From Alphaproteobacteria bacterium CG1_02_46_17 (GTDB lineage: Bacteria; Pseudomonadota; Alphaproteobacteria; Micavibrionales; Micavibrionaceae), in assembly GCA_001871905.1 (NCBI GenBank), contig MNUG01000029.1, positions 32,218 to 96,217 on the forward strand: a DNA stretch of 64,000 nt, read 5' to 3'. Below the pieces are notes generated by a model. It was given only the letters and a program-made list of their open reading frames with translations, had not been told where the DNA came from and did no database searches. Position 1 is the first letter of the stretch; each line of letters begins with the position of its first letter. Of the stretch, positions 47,370-56,260 are shown piece by piece. Made by a program: the position numbers and the translations under genes.

Positions 47370-50042
47370 ATGACACGCGCTGGCCACGATACGCTTCAAA
47401 CCCGTAAAACACTGACAATCGACGGGAAATCCTACGATTACTTCTCTTTGAAAGACGCACAGGCCAAAATCGGTGATCTCTCGACCCTGCCTTTCTCTCT
47501 TAAGGTTTTGTTTGAAAATCTCTTGCGCTTTGAAGATGGCCGCTCGGTTCATGTTGAACATATCGAATCCCTGAAAGAATGGCTGCAAAAACGCACCTCA
47601 TCTCAGGAAATCGCTTACCGCCCTGCGCGCGTTCTGATGCAGGATTTCACAGGCGTTCCCGCTGTGGTGGATTTGGCCGCCATGCGTGAAGCCATGGGTG
47701 ATCTGGGTGGAAACCGTCAAAAAATTAACCCGCTGACCGCTGTTGATCTGGTCATTGACCACTCGGTGATGGTGGATGCTTTCGGTGGCGCAGACTCGTT
47801 CAAGAAGAACGTCGATATCGAGTTTGAGCGCAACGGAGAACGTTATGCCTTCTTGCGTTGGGGACAAACAGCCTTCAAAAATTTCCGTGTCGTACCACCC
47901 GGAACCGGTATCTGCCATCAGGTCAATCTGGAATATCTGGCACAAACTATCTGGGTTGAAGAAGATGAAGATAAAGCAGGTACGATGCTTGCCTATCCGG
48001 ATACATTGGTTGGAACCGACTCTCACACCACCATGGTCAATGGTCTGGGTGTCCTCGGATGGGGGGTCGGCGGGATTGAAGCCGAAGCCGCCATGCTCGG
48101 ACAACCTGTTTCTATGCTGATCCCTGAAGTCATCGGATTCAAACTCACCGGACAAATGAAAGAAGGCAACACGGCAACCGATCTGGTTCTCACCGTAACG
48201 CAGATGCTGCGTGCCAAAGGCGTGGTAAATAAATTCGTTGAATTCTATGGCCCCGGCCTTGATAACCTTTCTCTCGCTGACCGTGCCACCATTGCCAACA
48301 TGGCTCCTGAATATGGCGCAACATGCGGATTTTTCCCGATTGATGCTGAAACCATCCGCTACATGAATTTTACAGGTCGTGACTCTCACCGCGTGAAACT
48401 GGTCGAGGCTTACGCCAAGGAACAAGGCATGTGGCGCGATTCTGGCACGCCTGATCCGGTCTTCACCGATACATTAGAACTTAACCTGAATGATGTGGAA
48501 CCGTCTCTGGCGGGCCCTAAACGTCCACAAGACCGCGTGCCATTGTCAAAAATGCCTGAATCAATAAAATCAATCGTGCCTGAACGTCGATCAATTCCGG
48601 TTGATGGCGCAGATTATACTCTGGATGATGGCGCAGTCGTTATTGCAGCAATCACGTCTTGCACCAATACCTCGAACCCGTCTGTACTGGTCGCGGCAGG
48701 CCTTGTGGCCCGCAAAGCACTGGCCAAAGGACTAACCGTCAAGCCATGGGTCAAAACATCTCTGGCTCCCGGCTCGCAAGTTGTCACTGACTATCTGAAC
48801 AAGGCCGGTTTGCAAGCCGACCTCGACAAGCTCGGATTTAATCTGGTCGGATATGGATGCACCACCTGTATCGGAAACTCTGGCCCTCTGCCAGCACCGA
48901 TCGCCAAGGCTGTCGAAACCGGTGATTTAACCGTATCGGCCGTTCTCTCTGGCAACAGGAACTTCGAAGGTCGTGTCTCGCCACATGTCAAAGCCAACTA
49001 TCTGGCATCACCTCCTTTGGTTGTCGCATACGCTTTGGCTGGAAATACCCATCTTGATCTGCTGAACGAACCTTTGGGAACCGGCAGTGATGGACAACCT
49101 GTCTATCTGAAAGACATCTGGCCAACCAATAAGGAAATCCGTGAGATGGTTGAAAGCTGCCTGACATCGGACATGTTCAAATCACGGTACGCCGATGTGT
49201 TCAAAGGCCCCGAACAATGGCAAGCCATTAGTGCAGATACTGCAGGTGAAGTTTACGACTGGGATGCCAAATCAACCTATGTCGCTAACCCGCCATATTT
49301 CCATGGCATGTCGAAAACATCCGGAATCATCTCGGATATTAAAAACGCAAATATCCTCGCCCTGTTTGGCGACTCCATCACCACAGACCATATTTCCCCT
49401 GCCGGAAACATCAAAAAAGATTCTCCGGCTGGAAAATATTTGATGGAACACGGTGTCGAAGTCGCTGACTTCAACTCCTACGGCGCACGTCGTGGAAACC
49501 ATGAAGTCATGATGCGCGGAACCTTTGCCAATATCCGCATTAAAAACGAGATGCTCGATGGCGTCGAAGGCGGCCTGACCAAATATGTTCCAACCGGCGA
49601 ACAAATGCCAATCTATGACGCCGCGATGAAATATAAAGAAACCGACACGCCGCTTGTGGTCTTTGCCGGTAAAGAATATGGCACCGGATCATCCCGTGAC
49701 TGGGCAGCAAAAGGAACTATTCTTTTAGGTGTAAAGGCCGTCATTGCCGAAAGTTTCGAACGCATCCACCGATCTAATCTCGTCGGGATGGGTGTTCTGC
49801 CTCTGGTCTTCAAAGATGGCATGACTCGTCAGGATCTCAAACTCACAGGAAATGAAACCATCAGCATCACCGGAATCGAAAACGGTATCATTCCACATAT
49901 GGATGTTAATCTGACATTGACCCGTAGAAACGGATCAACCGAAACTGTCAAATTAATGTGCCGCATTGATACCCTTGATGAAGTCGAATATTATAAAAAC
50001 GGTGGCGTTCTGAATTACGTTTTAAGAGGTCTCGCCTCATAG
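47370..50042 (+). CDS. acnA: Aconitate hydratase AcnA
   Basis: Aconitase A isomerises citrate and isocitrate in the TCA cycle using a 4Fe-4S cluster. The 890-residue protein has cluster ligands in '[12 protein letters not shown]' and '[12 protein letters not shown]', the 'DSHTTM' active-site motif, and the C-terminal swivel domain with '[18 protein letters not shown]' and '[13 protein letters not shown]'. The length is typical of the AcnA/IRP group. It stands alone, with its own terminator. The long upstream gap contains the duplicated small-RNA element on the other strand. Confidence 0.97.
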   Translation: MTRAGHDTLQTRKTLTIDGKSYDYFSLKDAQAKIGDLSTLPFSLKVLFENLLRFEDGRSVHVEHIESLKEWLQKRTSSQEIAYRPARVLMQDFTGVPAVVDLAAMREAMGDLGGNRQKINPLTAVDLVIDHSVMVDAFGGADSFKKNVDIEFERNGERYAFLRWGQTAFKNFRVVPPGTGICHQVNLEYLAQTIWVEEDEDKAGTMLAYPDTLVGTDSHTTMVNGLGVLGWGVGGIEAEAAMLGQPVSMLIPEVIGFKLTGQMKEGNTATDLVLTVTQMLRAKGVVNKFVEFYGPGLDNLSLADRATIANMAPEYGATCGFFPIDAETIRYMNFTGRDSHRVKLVEAYAKEQGMWRDSGTPDPVFTDTLELNLNDVEPSLAGPKRPQDRVPLSKMPESIKSIVPERRSIPVDGADYTLDDGAVVIAAITSCTNTSNPSVLVAAGLVARKALAKGLTVKPWVKTSLAPGSQVVTDYLNKAGLQADLDKLGFNLVGYGCTTCIGNSGPLPAPIAKAVETGDLTVSAVLSGNRNFEGRVSPHVKANYLASPPLVVAYALAGNTHLDLLNEPLGTGSDGQPVYLKDIWPTNKEIREMVESCLTSDMFKSRYADVFKGPEQWQAISADTAGEVYDWDAKSTYVANPPYFHGMSKTSGIISDIKNANILALFGDSITTDHISPAGNIKKDSPAGKYLMEHGVEVADFNSYGARRGNHEVMMRGTFANIRIKNEMLDGVEGGLTKYVPTGEQMPIYDAAMKYKETDTPLVVFAGKEYGTGSSRDWAAKGTILLGVKAVIAESFERIHRSNLVGMGVLPLVFKDGMTRQDLKLTGNETISITGIENGIIPHMDVNLTLTRRNGSTETVKLMCRIDTLDEVEYYKNGGVLNYVLRGLAS

Positions 50043-50064
50043 AATTTTTACTTCCGAAAGATAC

Positions 50065-50095
50065 AAAAAAAGCCTTCTTATGAAGGCTTTTTTAT
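50065..50095. terminator. Bidirectional intrinsic terminator after acnA
   Basis: AAGCCTTC / GAAGGCTT with loop TTAT, flanked by A-run and T-run on the two sides, extends to a nearly palindromic structure. It serves acnA on the plus strand. On the minus strand it lies at the 3' end of the convergent 311-residue gene, whose stop is within the flank. Confidence 0.9.
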
Positions 50096-51027
50096 TTTAT
50101 GCCGAATTGCGAAGATTCAATCAGATGATGCTGAAACTCTGCGGATTCCTTTGCAATCGCAGCGAAATCAGGGCGTTCGGGGCGAAAGCGCACATCCAGC
50201 ATATTCTCAAAACCATTAATTTCGGTGGAAATTTCTTCCAGTCGTTTCCGCGCAGAAATATTCTCGAACGCTTCTGGCGAATTATTGCTGTTGGCTTTCC
50301 CCATTGCGATCAATTCATTATTCATCCCCAAACGCACCGAGATCTGGATCCCTTCCAGAAAGGCGGCGCTGACATTTAGGCATTGTACGGGAGACACTCC
50401 GAAATCCGAAGATTTTCGTTCGGCGACAAAATTGAATGTTGTGTTTTTATAAGGATTGCGGAGGATCAGACCACACCGTCCAATCTCGTCATTCACATGC
50501 GCGACCATACCGATATTCGAGTTGTGAGAGATTGAAACAGACCGTCCCATTTTTTTGAACGTGTCTTCGGCGATTAAAACCGCACCATCATAATTCCCCG
50601 GATTTTTGGAATCACATTTTTCAATGACATCGAGAAACGGGTGATAGCTTCCTTCCGAAAACACCACCTTTGAATTATTATACAAGCAGATCCACGGCTT
50701 ATCAGAATATTTTTCATCATGTGATGTCCGAGTCATATCCCAGCCATCCTTGAAATTAAAAGGAACCTGCCGCGCCATGATCGGCCCCGATCTTTGGTAG
50801 GTCTGGATAATCTGGGCCGCCATCCGTATGGCAGAGTGCATAACTCTCGCCCGTACGATAAACGTTTCGACCACATCCCCGTTGGAATGCCGCAACGGAA
50901 CAACTAGCCTGTTGCTCATCGCAATCAGAGTTTCGGCAGAGGTCGCATCATGGGGATCAAGATCCCTGATTACAAAGCGCTCCCGCAACAAAGTTGTGTT
51001 TAATTCCACGCCGAATTTCTCGTACAA
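50092..51027 (-). CDS. Hypothetical protein, 311 residues
   Basis: No family recognised. It is a soluble protein with a mixed strand/helix pattern: 'NRLVVPLRHSNGDVVETFIVRARVM', 'KPWICLYNNSKVVFSEGSYHPFLDVIEKC' and 'ISHNSNIGMVAHVNDEIGRCGLILRN'. No signal peptide or membrane segment is seen. It converges with acnA across a shared terminator. About 65 bases upstream lies the terminator of a structured RNA-like region, so it may have its own promoter or be expressed by readthrough. Confidence 0.65.
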   Translation of the reverse strand: MYEKFGVELNTTLLRERFVIRDLDPHDATSAETLIAMSNRLVVPLRHSNGDVVETFIVRARVMHSAIRMAAQIIQTYQRSGPIMARQVPFNFKDGWDMTRTSHDEKYSDKPWICLYNNSKVVFSEGSYHPFLDVIEKCDSKNPGNYDGAVLIAEDTFKKMGRSVSISHNSNIGMVAHVNDEIGRCGLILRNPYKNTTFNFVAERKSSDFGVSPVQCLNVSAAFLEGIQISVRLGMNNELIAMGKANSNNSPEAFENISARKRLEEISTEINGFENMLDVRFRPERPDFAAIAKESAEFQHHLIESSQFGIK

Positions 51028-51091
51028 GCTGTTTTCCGGATTTGATTATACCCCAGAGAACAAAAAGTGAGAAACCAAAAGATGAGATGAT

Positions 51092-51330
51092 AAAAAAACA
51101 AGAACGGGATCGCCAATAGCGAACCCGTCCTGTTTACTTGAACTTTCACACATCCCCCCTGAAAAACTCCGCTGCCCCCTATGGAAATCATTTCCCTGAT
51201 ATCCCGTGGGACAAACCCGTTTGTCCAGAACGTAAGAGACTAGGGAAGAAAAACCTTTTAATGCCTTGTTTGTGTCTGCTTGGCTACGGCCTTCAATCGC
51301 GTCTCTCAACGTCCTTTGATCCTAGCAAGC
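51092..51330 (-). ncRNA. Candidate structured non-coding RNA with strong terminator
   Basis: The gap between two minus-strand genes (51028-51395) is rich in stems on the minus strand. One is a 7-bp hairpin GGACAAA / TTTGTCC with loop CGGG (51209-51226). Another is GGAAA / TTTCC (51183-51195). A possible long-range stem pairs TGAGAGAC with GTCTCTTA. A terminator stem at 51104-51128 (ACGGGTTCGC / GCGATCCCGT, one mismatch) is followed by seven T. I recognise no signal recognition particle, tmRNA or RNase P signature; a 6S-like RNA or leader attenuator is possible. The 5' end is not defined. Confidence 0.48.
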
Positions 51331-51395
51331 CAACCTCAATACAGATTTAACATTCCCTAAAATTTGAGATAAATCCGGACTATATATACCAGGCA

Positions 51396-52130
51396 CTATG
51401 GGCAGTCGGGCGTGTCCACGTGGACAGCAGTTGATTTCAGAACAATCCAATAGCGGAAACAGATGTTACCGCTCGCACAGCTTCGCTCCGACGATGATCC
51501 GGGCGTCACATCACTGGTAATGTTCAAGCTGCCAGCTGAACGCTGGTCAATCACTTCGGCCTCACATTGAGAGTATTTGTCATTCAAACGGGCAAAGGCC
51601 GTCTCGATATAAGAGTCGGTTTTATCGGTTGCAATCGTAATCGCAACCCCGTCAGCCCCATTATAATATTCCCAGTCATTAAACATCTGCGGTGCAGGAG
51701 GAAGAAATTTCCCTGAAGTTCCTGCGAACATACGGGCATGATCCTGATTATTACTGCCCGTCCCTCCCGGATTGCCCGGACAACGTATATATTTGGCACT
51801 ATCATCCGGATCAGTGAGCGGATCAGCCGACTGGGAATCAAAATATGGATCACTCGGGTTAATTGGATAAGGCGCATTTTTCTGCTCAGCAGACGTCAAT
51901 TCGGAATCCTGATCGGGGTGAGTGAGAACACATTCTGAAATCGCCGAGGTAATAAACCCGATCTGCCCATCCAGTTCCGTATAGATATTGGTTGCATTCT
52001 GGCTTTGGGATTGTTGACCTGCAGGCTCCATCAAACTGACGGTCAAAGCAGCAAGCAACGCCACCGCCACCAGAATATAAATCAAGGCACTGCCTCGCTC
52101 GCAAGCTCTACATCTTACTGGAGTTCTCAT
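51396..52130 (-). CDS. Pseudopilin-like protein
   Basis: A protein of about 244 residues with a type IV pilin-like N-terminus: a basic leader ending 'CRACERG', then 'SALIYILVAVALLAALTVSLM'. The mature domain is acidic, rich in Asp/Asn/Ser/Pro, with several cysteines ('CVLTH', 'IRCPG', 'CEAEV', 'CASGN'), suggesting disulfides and a surface or periplasmic location. The conserved Glu5 of type IV pilins is not evident. The ORF track start at 52199 would run through a terminator; the ATG at 52130 with AAGGACAAGGG upstream is preferred. It is related in plan to the next gene upstream. Confidence 0.7.
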   Translation of the reverse strand: MRTPVRCRACERGSALIYILVAVALLAALTVSLMEPAGQQSQSQNATNIYTELDGQIGFITSAISECVLTHPDQDSELTSAEQKNAPYPINPSDPYFDSQSADPLTDPDDSAKYIRCPGNPGGTGSNNQDHARMFAGTSGKFLPPAPQMFNDWEYYNGADGVAITIATDKTDSYIETAFARLNDKYSQCEAEVIDQRSAGSLNITSDVTPGSSSERSCASGNICFRYWIVLKSTAVHVDTPDCP

Positions 52131-52165
52131 TTGCCCTTGTCCTTTTCTATCCCTTTTATTAGGTG

Positions 52166-52191
52166 AAAAAAGCCCGGACTCACTCCGGGCT
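52166..52191 (-). terminator. Intrinsic terminator between the two pseudopilin-like genes
   Basis: AGCCCGGA / TCCGGGCT with a 5-base loop, followed by TTTTT on the minus strand. It lies after the stop at 52233 and before the preferred start at 52130. The downstream gene is thus partly or fully uncoupled from its neighbour. Confidence 0.85.
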
Positions 52192-52232
52192 CTCCTCAAA
52201 ATTCTCTTTAGCCATTTAAGGAACGGCCCTGA

Positions 52233-52985
52233 TTACCGCTCAACCAGAACAGCGTAATAGATGTATGCAGTACCAACTCTGAAACAACCTTGTGGCTGTC
52301 CTACCAATTCTGTGGCTGTTGCACCGATAGTTCCACCCACAGCGATCAAGATACGGTCATCCGCAGCACCATATGTGGACTCCTGATTATTTGTATAATC
52401 TATACTAACCTCGGCATTGGTAAAGGTTGTCGCCAAACCAAGCTGAGAATGGATTTTTTCACAAATAGCCTTTTTGACATTCGGCAAGAACGCAATGGTG
52501 TCTGCCGTTACATCCGTTGGGGCCGAGCCATCTGTTTGTCCGATATCTTGAATCTGGTTGTTAGTATTAAAAACCCAAGCCTGAGGAGAGGCTGTTACGA
52601 CGCTGTCAGGCGCCAAGGCATACACCGCACCGCCACCGGTCGGATAAAACACGTTGGCAGACTGAAGAGCCGTTGTGGTCAAATTGGTAGAAAACAACGA
52701 AGGATCATCAAACGAGAGTTCGTAAGGTGTAATAGAGTTACTGATAATCATTCGGGTAATTGAAGTTTTAAGCGAGGCAGGATACTGGGTGATCTGCGAA
52801 GAGTTCACAAGGTTGGTTTCGCTACTGGCGTCCCCCCCACCGGAACGGGTGGATTGAGTGACCGCATAAGAGAGCGCAGCAAAAAGAGCCACGGCAATCA
52901 GGATCAGGAACAACACGTTCCCCGAATCACTCCGCGCCTTCGGCTTGCGGGACTCAGTCGCAGTTTCCAAGGAAGTTGTTATCAT
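52233..52985 (-). CDS. Pseudopilin-like protein
   Basis: A 250-residue protein with a 24-residue hydrophilic leader, then 'NVLFLILIAVALFAALSYAVTQS', a hydrophobic helix like that of type IV pseudopilins. The mature part is rich in Thr/Ser/Asn/Ala with two cysteines ('AICEKI', 'QGCFRV'). Similar leader-helix-soluble proteins appear in predatory and environmental alphaproteobacteria near pilus genes, but the assembly genes are absent here. A minor pilin or secreted subunit role is inferred. Confidence 0.68.
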   Translation of the reverse strand: MITTSLETATESRKPKARSDSGNVLFLILIAVALFAALSYAVTQSTRSGGGDASSETNLVNSSQITQYPASLKTSITRMIISNSITPYELSFDDPSLFSTNLTTTALQSANVFYPTGGGAVYALAPDSVVTASPQAWVFNTNNQIQDIGQTDGSAPTDVTADTIAFLPNVKKAICEKIHSQLGLATTFTNAEVSIDYTNNQESTYGAADDRILIAVGGTIGATATELVGQPQGCFRVGTAYIYYAVLVER

Positions 52986-53015
52986 ATCTCTACTCCAACT
53001 CTGGCTTTTACTAGG

Positions 53016-53630
53016 TTACATGGTACTCGAGCTTGACGGTTTGTCAATCTCAAGCTTCTGGATTTTTACAGTCGCGCTCAAAGCATTCTGCTTGCACTCA
53101 CGACCGATACAAAGATCTTCTATACTGGTTTGCCAACCTGACCCACCATTTACGACATGTCCCATGGCCTCACGAAACTGGCCATAAGAGCCCGTCGTTT
53201 TGGATTGGATCATAATCGAGCTGCCCTTGGCCGTAAAGGTCAGACCTGGATACAACGTCTTGAAATTGTTAAGAATGTCTTTGAGCTCACCCGCCGCAAC
53301 CGGGGTTTTTGATATCACAGGAACCATCGGCACCAAGGCTTCACTTTGTAACAATTCCGCGCGAAGTTCTGTCAAATTTTGCATCTGCATGACGGTAAAC
53401 AGACCCAGAGCCGCCACCATCAACCAAGCGATTCCAGCCGCGATCAAAGCGCTCTGACCCGCATTTTGTGGCAGTTTTTCAAGGAATACGTTCAGGTCCC
53501 CGCTTGCTTGGGGATTAAAATATTTCTGAAATGATCTAAAGTCAAAAGACTTAACTGCCAAAACGCTTTTCCTGTCAAAAATATAGTCACTGAAATTTTC
53601 TAGTGCACATAGAACTATGATAGCCGACAT
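53016..53630 (-). CDS. Single-pass membrane protein, PilO/GspM-like layout
   Basis: A 204-residue protein with about 60 residues before one membrane segment ('SALIAAGIAWLMVAALGLFTVM'), a short coiled coil ('NLTELRAELLQSEALV') and a small C-terminal domain ending 'SATVKIQKLEIDKPSSSS'. This plan matches assembly-platform proteins such as PilO, PilN or GspM, but there is no firm motif. The true start may be downstream of the track ATG. It lies 30 bases before the pseudopilin-like gene on the same strand, consistent with one transcript. Confidence 0.6.
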   Translation of the reverse strand: MSAIIVLCALENFSDYIFDRKSVLAVKSFDFRSFQKYFNPQASGDLNVFLEKLPQNAGQSALIAAGIAWLMVAALGLFTVMQMQNLTELRAELLQSEALVPMVPVISKTPVAAGELKDILNNFKTLYPGLTFTAKGSSIMIQSKTTGSYGQFREAMGHVVNGGSGWQTSIEDLCIGRECKQNALSATVKIQKLEIDKPSSSSTM

Positions 53631-53742
53631 GGCTTAAAATCATTTTAAGTTTAATTACAATTTTATACAATCCCTTTTTCCAGAGATTTTGCACCTTTGG
53701 AAATGGTTTATTTTGCATATTAAACTTTTCTAAAACAAGGGG

Positions 53743-54021
53743 TTATCCGACTTGCGGTTGATACCTGTTCGTAAGGTCAGGGGAAGACGGAGAAACCCTT
53801 GCCATGCCCTCAATTCGTGCAGTTGCGGCCGCAAAAGCGGAAGGAAGGCCAGGTTTGAAATTCTCGATCTCAAGGTTCGCACCCCATTGGGCCGCCGCAG
53901 CTTGGCAGGCATGGGCCACCGGATTTCCGGAATTATCCGATTTTGGGTCGGAAGATACAAATTTACCCTCTAGCCCGACCTGATCGAAAACAGCACCGCC
54001 AACCTGTACATCCAAAGACAT
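53743..54021 (-). CDS. Small hypothetical protein
   Basis: A 92-residue soluble protein with a strong Shine-Dalgarno (AAGGGGAG) before its ATG. It contains 'GGAVFDQVGLEGKF' and an Ala-rich helix 'VAHACQAAAAQWGANLEI'. No family is recognised. It lies 34 bases after another small unknown gene and upstream of the pseudopilin-like group; the operon context suggests a linked role. Confidence 0.6.
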   Translation of the reverse strand: MSLDVQVGGAVFDQVGLEGKFVSSDPKSDNSGNPVAHACQAAAAQWGANLEIENFKPGLPSAFAAATARIEGMARVSPSSPDLTNRYQPQVG

Positions 54022-54055
54022 GATATTCTCCCCTTACTTCATAACTACGCTATAA

Positions 54056-54346
54056 CTACGCGGCTTCGACCATCACTTCGATATTGGCCACGGCAGAGAT
54101 ATAGGCCGGAAATCTCGGTACGCCGTTCAAAAATTCAACCAGTCCGACCTTGGCCTTACTGACCAGCCGCTGCAAAACATCAAGGCGGGAGCATGGAACA
54201 TCAGCAAATTTGTCGTCTCCTGACCTGAAAATGATCCCGCCACTATGAACCTCGATACTCAAAGGCTGATCCTTGGGTAAGGTTTCGGGCACAATCACGA
54301 TAATCGAATCATTTTCGCCCAGAATAAAATCGCATTCTGTGAACAT
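54056..54346 (-). CDS. Small hypothetical protein
   Basis: A 96-residue protein, strand-rich in its first half ('CDFILGENDSIIVIVPETL', 'IEVHSGGIIFRSG') and helical in its second. AAGGAAGG precedes the ATG. No family is recognised. It is the first gene of the minus-strand group at 51.4-54.3 kb and is divergent from the epimerase gene. The 192-base divergent gap shows no clear promoter. Confidence 0.6.
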   Translation of the reverse strand: MFTECDFILGENDSIIVIVPETLPKDQPLSIEVHSGGIIFRSGDDKFADVPCSRLDVLQRLVSKAKVGLVEFLNGVPRFPAYISAVANIEVMVEAA

Positions 54347-54538
54347 TACACACCTTCCTTATCAAGGTCTAAAAACATATCACCTGCACAGCAGCTGACT
54401 CTTTGACCCAACCCGTATTTCTTTGTGTTTTTTACAAACACTTGGGCTTTTCGCCTCTTTATCACCCCCACTCTGCCACGATCCGGTTAAAATCGAATTA
54501 ACATTGATTTTTGCGGCTAAATCATTAGGTTACAAGGC

Positions 54539-55537
54539 ATGACCCTATTGATTAAAGACAAAACCATTCTGGTTACAGGTGCTGCCGGCTTCATTGGCTT
54601 TCATGTTGTCGAGCAACTGCACCAAGCCTATCCGGATGCAAAACTGGTCGGGATAGATAATATCAATGATTATTATGACCCTGCCTTAAAGCAAGCCCGA
54701 CTAAAACAGTTGGAAAAGATCACTGATTTCACTTTCCTGAAACTCGATCTCGCTGATCGCACTGGCATGGAAAACCTGTTTTCAACATACCGCCCCGATC
54801 TGGTGGTGCATCTCGCCGCTCAAGCTGGTGTCCGCTATTCGATCGACAACCCGCACGCCTATATCAACAGTAATATTGTTGGCTTCCTGAATATCCTCGA
54901 AGGATGCCGCCATAACAAAGTCGAACACCTGCTCTATGCGTCATCCAGTTCAGTCTATGGCGCAAACACCAAAGTTCCATTTTCAACCGATGCCCCTGTT
55001 GACCACCCTGTCTCACTGTATGCGGCAACAAAAAAATCGAATGAATTAATGGCGCACACATACGCCCATCTTTACGGCATTCCCGCGACTGGTCTGCGGT
55101 TCTTTACCGTCTATGGCCCATGGGGACGCCCCGACATGGCTTATTTCAAATTTACCCAAGCCATCTTGTCCGGCAAAGCGATCGACATTTATAATTTCGG
55201 AGATATGAAACGCGACTTCACCTATATAGATGATATTGTCGAGGGCATTATTCGCCTCATGACAAATCCTCCACAACCGGAAACAGGTGCACCATACGCC
55301 GTTTATAATATCGGCAACAACAATCCCGAAGATTTGATGGAAATGATCTCTATTCTGGAAGAAGAACTCGGTGTAAAGGCTGAACGCAATCTGCTCCCCA
55401 TGCAACCGGGTGATGTTTACGCAACCTATGCCGATGTTGACCCGTTGAGTAAGCTGACAGGATTCAAACCCTCCACGTCACTCAAAGATGGCCTGCATAA
55501 ATTTGTGAAATGGTATAAAGACTATTACAAGCCGTAA
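54539..55537 (+). CDS. UDP-glucuronate 4-epimerase-like SDR
   Basis: A 332-residue extended SDR. It has 'ILVTGAAGFIGFHVVEQL' (NAD binding), 'DNINDYYDPALKQARLKQL' (typical of UDP-glucuronate epimerases such as LspL/CapI), 'YASSSSVYGANTKVPF', and 'SLYAATKKSNELMAH' with YxxxK. It should convert UDP-glucuronate to UDP-galacturonate for surface polysaccharide. It overlaps the convergent SDR gene by 13 bases. It is separate from the main glycan operon. Confidence 0.88.
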   Translation: MTLLIKDKTILVTGAAGFIGFHVVEQLHQAYPDAKLVGIDNINDYYDPALKQARLKQLEKITDFTFLKLDLADRTGMENLFSTYRPDLVVHLAAQAGVRYSIDNPHAYINSNIVGFLNILEGCRHNKVEHLLYASSSSVYGANTKVPFSTDAPVDHPVSLYAATKKSNELMAHTYAHLYGIPATGLRFFTVYGPWGRPDMAYFKFTQAILSGKAIDIYNFGDMKRDFTYIDDIVEGIIRLMTNPPQPETGAPYAVYNIGNNNPEDLMEMISILEEELGVKAERNLLPMQPGDVYATYADVDPLSKLTGFKPSTSLKDGLHKFVKWYKDYYKP

Positions 55538-56256
55538 TCTTCGGGACGAACGATCTCTCCATGACGAGTACAATCCGATGACGCCAGCGCAACAAATAAA
55601 GGCGCAACCTGTTCTGCCGTCCGCAAATCATCCCCTTGATACCCGCCGGGAAAAACCTGTCTGAGCATATCAGTATCAACCGCACCGGGACGCACGATAT
55701 TGATCCGCAAATTGCCCGTCCGGTTTTCTTCCGCCCATGTCCGGAATAAAAACATGACAGCAGCCTTGCTCACACCGTACTCACCGCCAAAAGCCTTGGC
55801 ATCAATTCCCATACCAGACCCCACCAGAATAGCCCGTCCTGTATCCGCGGCTTTCAGCAACGGCTCCAACGTCCGGATCATCTGCACATTGGCCAGCACA
55901 TTGGTTGTCCATGTGTCTTTCCAGTCTTTCATTTTGGAATGGGACACCAAGGTCATCTCGCCGAGAATTCCGGCATTGGCCACAAAAATATCCAACTTGC
56001 CAAAACGATCATAAATTGTCGGCCCCAGCGCCTCCAGATCGTCAATCTTGGTCAAGTCAAAAGGCATCAAGGTCACATGACCCTCTCCGCATTCGGCACA
56101 GATTGAATCATCGACCTCTTCCAGACCGGATTTCGAGCGCGCCAACAAAATAACATGAGCCCCTTCGCGAGCGTAAAGTTTGGCGATTTCAGCACCAATA
56201 CCGCGAGACGCACCTGTAATCAGAGCCACCTTGTTTTCAAGTCTTTTGGACGTCAT
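55525..56256 (-). CDS. Short-chain dehydrogenase/reductase
   Basis: A 243-residue classical SDR. Cofactor motif 'ALITGASRGIGAEIA', structural 'VANAGILGE' (NNAG-like), catalytic Ser in 'ILVGSGMG' and 'YGVSKAAVMFLF' (YxxxK), then 'IVRPGAVDTDML'. This resembles the YciK-type group, whose substrate is not well defined. It lies 4 bases after purF on the same strand and may be translated from the same transcript. Confidence 0.88.
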   Translation of the reverse strand: MTSKRLENKVALITGASRGIGAEIAKLYAREGAHVILLARSKSGLEEVDDSICAECGEGHVTLMPFDLTKIDDLEALGPTIYDRFGKLDIFVANAGILGEMTLVSHSKMKDWKDTWTTNVLANVQMIRTLEPLLKAADTGRAILVGSGMGIDAKAFGGEYGVSKAAVMFLFRTWAEENRTGNLRINIVRPGAVDTDMLRQVFPGGYQGDDLRTAEQVAPLFVALASSDCTRHGEIVRPEDYGL

Positions 56257-56260
56257 GATT

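Noticed and set aside
47598-48425. Minus-strand ORF of 275 codons
   Set aside because: Antisense to acnA; no motif and unlikely composition.
51046-51309. Minus-strand ORF of 87 codons in the gap upstream of the 311-residue gene
   Set aside because: Its coding pattern is poor, and its span coincides with strong RNA stems and an intrinsic terminator. A structured RNA explains the region better.
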